Below are positions 61,278 through 64,000 of a DNA stretch of 64,000 bases, one piece after another. Under the pieces are notes generated by a model. That model saw nothing but the letters and a program-made list of their open reading frames with translations. It was not told the DNA's origin and searched no databases. The DNA comes from an uncultured Rivibacter sp. (GTDB taxonomy: Bacteria; Pseudomonadota; Gammaproteobacteria; Burkholderiales; Burkholderiaceae), in contig CAMLLU010000004.1 of assembly GCA_946480925.1 (NCBI GenBank), positions 1 through 64,000 on the forward strand. Direction: 5' to 3'. The position numbers were made by a program, and so were the translations under genes. Position 1 is the stretch's first letter. Each line of letters starts with the position of its first letter.

Positions 61278-62464
61278 GCAAGTGTGTTGGTGGCCCGTGC
61301 GGCCACTTGGCGCGCGCGGGCATCGAGTGCCAGCAAGCCCTCAAGGCTTTTGGTGCTGCCAGGCTCGATGGCCAACGTTTCCAGTGTCCGCGCGTTGACG
61401 CTATGAATCTGGTCGAAGCGGATGGTTCCAGCCAGGAACGCGGCCACCGCCACTTCGTTGGCCGCGTTGAGCACCGCCGTGCTGCCCTCAGGCCCTGAGA
61501 GCGTGTCCCAAGCCAGGCGCAGGCCAGGATAGCGCGCATCGTCGGCCGGCTCGAAGGTCAAGGCCGACAGAGCAGCGAAATCGAGGCGGCTCGCGCCCGA
61601 CTCGATGCGCTCTGGCCAAGCGAGGCCGTAGGCGATGGGCACCCGCATGTCGGGCGTACCCAGCTGCGCCAGCACCGAATTGTCGCGGCACACCACCATT
61701 GAATGGATGATGCTCTGAGGATGGAGCACAACGCGGATTCGCCCGGGTTCCAGGTTGAACAGCCAGCGCGCCTCAATGACCTCGAGCGCCTTGTTCATCA
61801 TCGTGGCCGAATCGACCGAGATCTTGCGGCCCATGACCCAGTTCGGGTGCGCGCAAGCCTCGTCGGGAGTCACATTGCGCAAGCTGGCCGGGTCACGTTG
61901 GCGGAAAGGGCCGCCCGAAGCGGTGAGCACGATGTGGTCGATGCGCTGGTGCCATGCGTCGCGGTCTTCCGGAAGGCACTGGAAGATCGCAGAGTGTTCG
62001 CTGTCGATCGGCAGCAACGTCGCGCCACCTTCCTGCACGGCCCGCATGAACAGCGCACCGCCGACCACCAGCGCCTCCTTGTTGGCCAGCAACAACCTCT
62101 TGCCGGCACGCGCAGCGGCGAGGCACGGCTCCAGTCCGGCAGCCCCCACGATGGCAGCCATCACCACATCGACTTGTGGATGGGCAGCCATGTCGGCCAA
62201 CGCTCGCGCGCCACTCAAGACCTCAGTCGGCAGATCTTCTTGGCGCAGCCGTTGCTGCAGCAACGCTGCCTGCCCTGCGTCGGGCAGCACGGCAAAACGC
62301 GGCCGCCACTTGGCGCATTGCTCGAACAGTGCGTCGATTCGGCTGTGCGCGGTGAGCGCAAACACTTCGTAGCGCTCCGGGTGACGTGAGATCACGTCAA
62401 GCGTATTGGCGCCGATGGAACCGGTTGAGCCGAGCACGCAAACGCGCTGGCGGGAAAACTGCAT
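61274..62464 (-). CDS. dxr: 1-deoxy-D-xylulose 5-phosphate reductoisomerase
   Basis: Second MEP-pathway enzyme, NADPH-dependent; makes the isoprenoid precursor used for undecaprenyl phosphate. 396 residues (E. coli 398). GSTGSIG at 12-18 binds NADPH; NKEALV, SEHSAIFQCL, SGGPFR and NWVMGRKISVDSATMMNK are family motifs for metal and substrate. ATG at 62464, with upstream in-frame codons rejected for lack of conservation. Seven bases after cdsA. Confidence 0.97.
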   Translation of the reverse strand: MQFSRQRVCVLGSTGSIGANTLDVISRHPERYEVFALTAHSRIDALFEQCAKWRPRFAVLPDAGQAALLQQRLRQEDLPTEVLSGARALADMAAHPQVDVVMAAIVGAAGLEPCLAAARAGKRLLLANKEALVVGGALFMRAVQEGGATLLPIDSEHSAIFQCLPEDRDAWHQRIDHIVLTASGGPFRQRDPASLRNVTPDEACAHPNWVMGRKISVDSATMMNKALEVIEARWLFNLEPGRIRVVLHPQSIIHSMVVCRDNSVLAQLGTPDMRVPIAYGLAWPERIESGASRLDFAALSALTFEPADDARYPGLRLAWDTLSGPEGSTAVLNAANEVAVAAFLAGTIRFDQIHSVNARTLETLAIEPGSTKSLEGLLALDARARQVAARATNTLA

Positions 62465-62471
62465 GTCCACC

Positions 62472-63308
62472 TCAGAAGGAAACCAGCGCCATCGCCAGCG
62501 GCAATACCGGCAGCAAGGCATCGATGCGATCGAGCACGCCGCCATGACCTGGCAGCAGGTTGCTGCTGTCCTTTGCACCTGCACTGCGCTTGACCAGCGA
62601 CTCGAACAAGTCACCGACCACGCTCATCGCCACCAGGAACAGCACTGCCACGCCCATGCCGGGCCAACCGAGCTGCTGACGCAGCCTTGTATAGATGCTC
62701 GCGGTGTCCACCACGTTGGTGGTGTCCAGCACCAACCAAAGCGCGGCCAACAGCAGCACACCGAACATACCGCTCCAGACCCCTTCCCAGCTTTTGCCGG
62801 GACTGATGGCCAACGCGAGCTTACGGCGGCCGAAAGCGCGGCCGCCAAAGTAGGCGGAAATATCGGCCGCCCAAACCAGACAGAACACCGACAGAAGGAA
62901 ATTGATGCCCAGCCCCTTGGCCTGCACCAGCGCCAGCCACGCCAGCCACAGCAGCAGCACACCCAACACAACCCTCAGGGCCGCCGGCCATTGCGGCCAG
63001 CCAGCGACACCTCTGCTCAGCACCAACGCACCGCCGAGGACCCACACGAACATCGCCAGCCACCAAGGCCATGCAGGCATGTGCTGCACCCAGCCCAAGA
63101 TCCATGACAGCGCGCCAGCGACCAGCACGGCACCGCCCGGCAACACCGCCGCGGACCCGCGCAGCCCGTTCAGGCGCGCCCATTCCCAGCCGCCTGCGGA
63201 GGCAGCCACCAGCCCCAGCAATGCGAAGGCCCACAACGCCTTGGCAAACAGCGCGGGAAGCAGCACCGCCAGCAACACGACCGCGGTGATCACGCGCTGC
63301 TTGAGCAT
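62472..63308 (-). CDS. cdsA: Phosphatidate cytidylyltransferase
   Basis: Makes CDP-diacylglycerol, the hub of phospholipid synthesis. 278 residues with about eight helices. The CdsA signature is complete: ESLVKRSAGAKDSSNLLPG then HGGVLDRIDAL, with the Asp residues that bind two metals. The ATG at 63308 follows one base after the uppS stop, implying coupled translation. Confidence 0.97.
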   Translation of the reverse strand: MLKQRVITAVVLLAVLLPALFAKALWAFALLGLVAASAGGWEWARLNGLRGSAAVLPGGAVLVAGALSWILGWVQHMPAWPWWLAMFVWVLGGALVLSRGVAGWPQWPAALRVVLGVLLLWLAWLALVQAKGLGINFLLSVFCLVWAADISAYFGGRAFGRRKLALAISPGKSWEGVWSGMFGVLLLAALWLVLDTTNVVDTASIYTRLRQQLGWPGMGVAVLFLVAMSVVGDLFESLVKRSAGAKDSSNLLPGHGGVLDRIDALLPVLPLAMALVSF

Positions 63309-63309
63309 G

Positions 63310-64000
63310 TCAGGATCCTGAAGTGGTCAGCACATCGGCCGCAGGCTGAACGGCCTCGGCAACACCGCCAAAGCGACGCTCACGGCCGGCATAGGTAGCC
63401 AACGCCGTGTCCAGTTCCGCTTCGCCGAAATCTGGCCACAGGCAGTCCGTGAAGTGGAGTTCGGAATAGGCGATCTGCCAGAGCAGGAAGTTGGAGATCC
63501 GTAGCTCACCTCCGGTGCGGATGAACAGATCGGGATCAGGCGCATGGCTAAGCGCCATGAACTGGGCGAGTCGAGACTCATCAAGCTCGTCAGGCGTGAC
63601 ACCGGCCTCGATGGCACGGCGGGTGGCCTGCACCACGTCCCACCGACCTCCGTAGTTGAACGCTACCGACAGGTTGATGCGGCTGTTGTGCGCCGTGGCA
63701 GCCTCGGCCTGCGCAAGGGCCGCCCGCACCTTGTCGGACACGGTCGACAGATCGCCCACGATGCGGATGCGCACGCCTTCGGTGGTCATCTTGGCCAGAT
63801 GCTTGGCCACCGTGGCGAGCGCCAGCCCCATCAGCCCGGACACTTCTTCCTGCGGTCGCTTCCAGTTCTCGGACGAGAACGCGAAGACCGTGAGGTATTC
63901 GACACCCCGGTCCGCACAGGCCTTGACGGTGCGCACCAGCGCATCGACGCCGTGTTTGTGGCCGAAAACACGCGGCATGAAGCGCTTCTTGGCCCAACGC
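63310..64000 (-). CDS. uppS: Undecaprenyl diphosphate synthase (5' end outside window)
   Basis: cis-Prenyltransferase that makes undecaprenyl diphosphate for the cell wall and LPS carrier. The frame runs off the right edge: immediately before MPRVFGHKHGVDALV the coding reads RWAKKRF, the tail of the DGNGRWA motif, so some 25 N-terminal residues are missing. Visible motifs are YLTVFAFSSENWKRP (active-site region), VAFNYGGRWDVV and PDLFIRTGGELRISNFLLWQIAYSELHF, with the basic RxGxxRxSN substrate loop. First gene of the envelope operon as read on the minus strand. Confidence 0.95.
   Translation of the reverse strand, partial: RWAKKRFMPRVFGHKHGVDALVRTVKACADRGVEYLTVFAFSSENWKRPQEEVSGLMGLALATVAKHLAKMTTEGVRIRIVGDLSTVSDKVRAALAQAEAATAHNSRINLSVAFNYGGRWDVVQATRRAIEAGVTPDELDESRLAQFMALSHAPDPDLFIRTGGELRISNFLLWQIAYSELHFTDCLWPDFGEAELDTALATYAGRERRFGGVAEAVQPAADVLTTSGS

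Overview
The window is a 64 kb piece of chromosome from a GC-rich betaproteobacterium of the order Burkholderiales. The evidence is gene content and order: the rpsF-priB-rpsR-rplI-dnaB cluster with a PriB gene, the complete uppS-cdsA-dxr-rseP-bamA-skp-lpxD-fabZ-lpxA-lpxB-rnhB envelope run, carA-carB-greA, rlmE-ftsH-folP-glmM, and paired ppsA/ppsR. I cannot name the genus from sequence alone. No phage, insertion sequence, CRISPR array, rRNA or replication origin is visible, and almost everything is core metabolism. Apart from the pseudogene zone near 15-16 kb, no stretch longer than 300 bases lacks a gene.

Region by region. 1-6.3 kb: tRNA-Arg(UCU), then a probably accessory minus-strand operon (FAD/NAD(P)-binding protein, YbfB/YjiJ-type MFS transporter, orphan LivK-like binding protein) facing away from a nitronate monooxygenase, closed by tRNA-Pro(UGG). 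6.3-13.9 kb: pbpC with its alpha-2-macroglobulin partner. 13.9-16.1 kb: two small membrane-associated proteins and a deletion scar where a headless LysR regulator abuts a headless epimerase. 16-25.3 kb: hrpA, argA, yggX, a Fur-box-linked Fe(3+)-binding protein, an H-NS-type protein and an exported M3 peptidase. 25.4-39.5 kb: a MASE1-PAS-PAS-GGDEF-EAL protein, glmM, folP, ftsH, rlmE, yhbY, then DUF4149-greA-carB-carA. 39.7-42.4 kb: an iron and heme neighbourhood (bacterioferritin, a membrane methyltransferase, bfd, a tiny membrane ORF, hemP, a GlcG/HbpS-type protein). 42.5-46.5 kb: a YccA-type protein and the rpsF-dnaB replication and ribosome cluster. 46.5-52.2 kb: a VC_2705-type sodium:solute symporter, ppsA and divergent ppsR. 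52.2-64 kb: the outer-membrane biogenesis operon, read right to left from uppS (cut by the window edge) to an rRNA methyltransferase.

The genes form a few working groups. Undecaprenyl phosphate, CDP-diacylglycerol, MEP-pathway, lipid A and BAM functions lie in one long chain with several stop/start overlaps. Pyrimidine and arginine precursors come from carAB and argA. PEP synthase sits beside its regulator. Iron acquisition and storage appear at two Fur-like sites, near 21.7 kb and 41.2 kb.

Most interesting observations: (i) a 22-codon membrane micro-ORF between bfd and hemP with an ATGA overlap into hemP; (ii) the reciprocal LysR/epimerase deletion scar plus a C7 frameshift; (iii) a 24-bp intergenic motif with identical flanks at two distant sites, one inside a 7-bp periodic array; (iv) a bacterioferritin with Thr where the ferroxidase Glu127 is expected; (v) the tRNA-bounded FAD/MFS/SBP plus nitronate monooxygenase cassette. 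I see no convincing large undescribed multi-gene system. No computation was run, so functional calls rest on motifs and family recognition.
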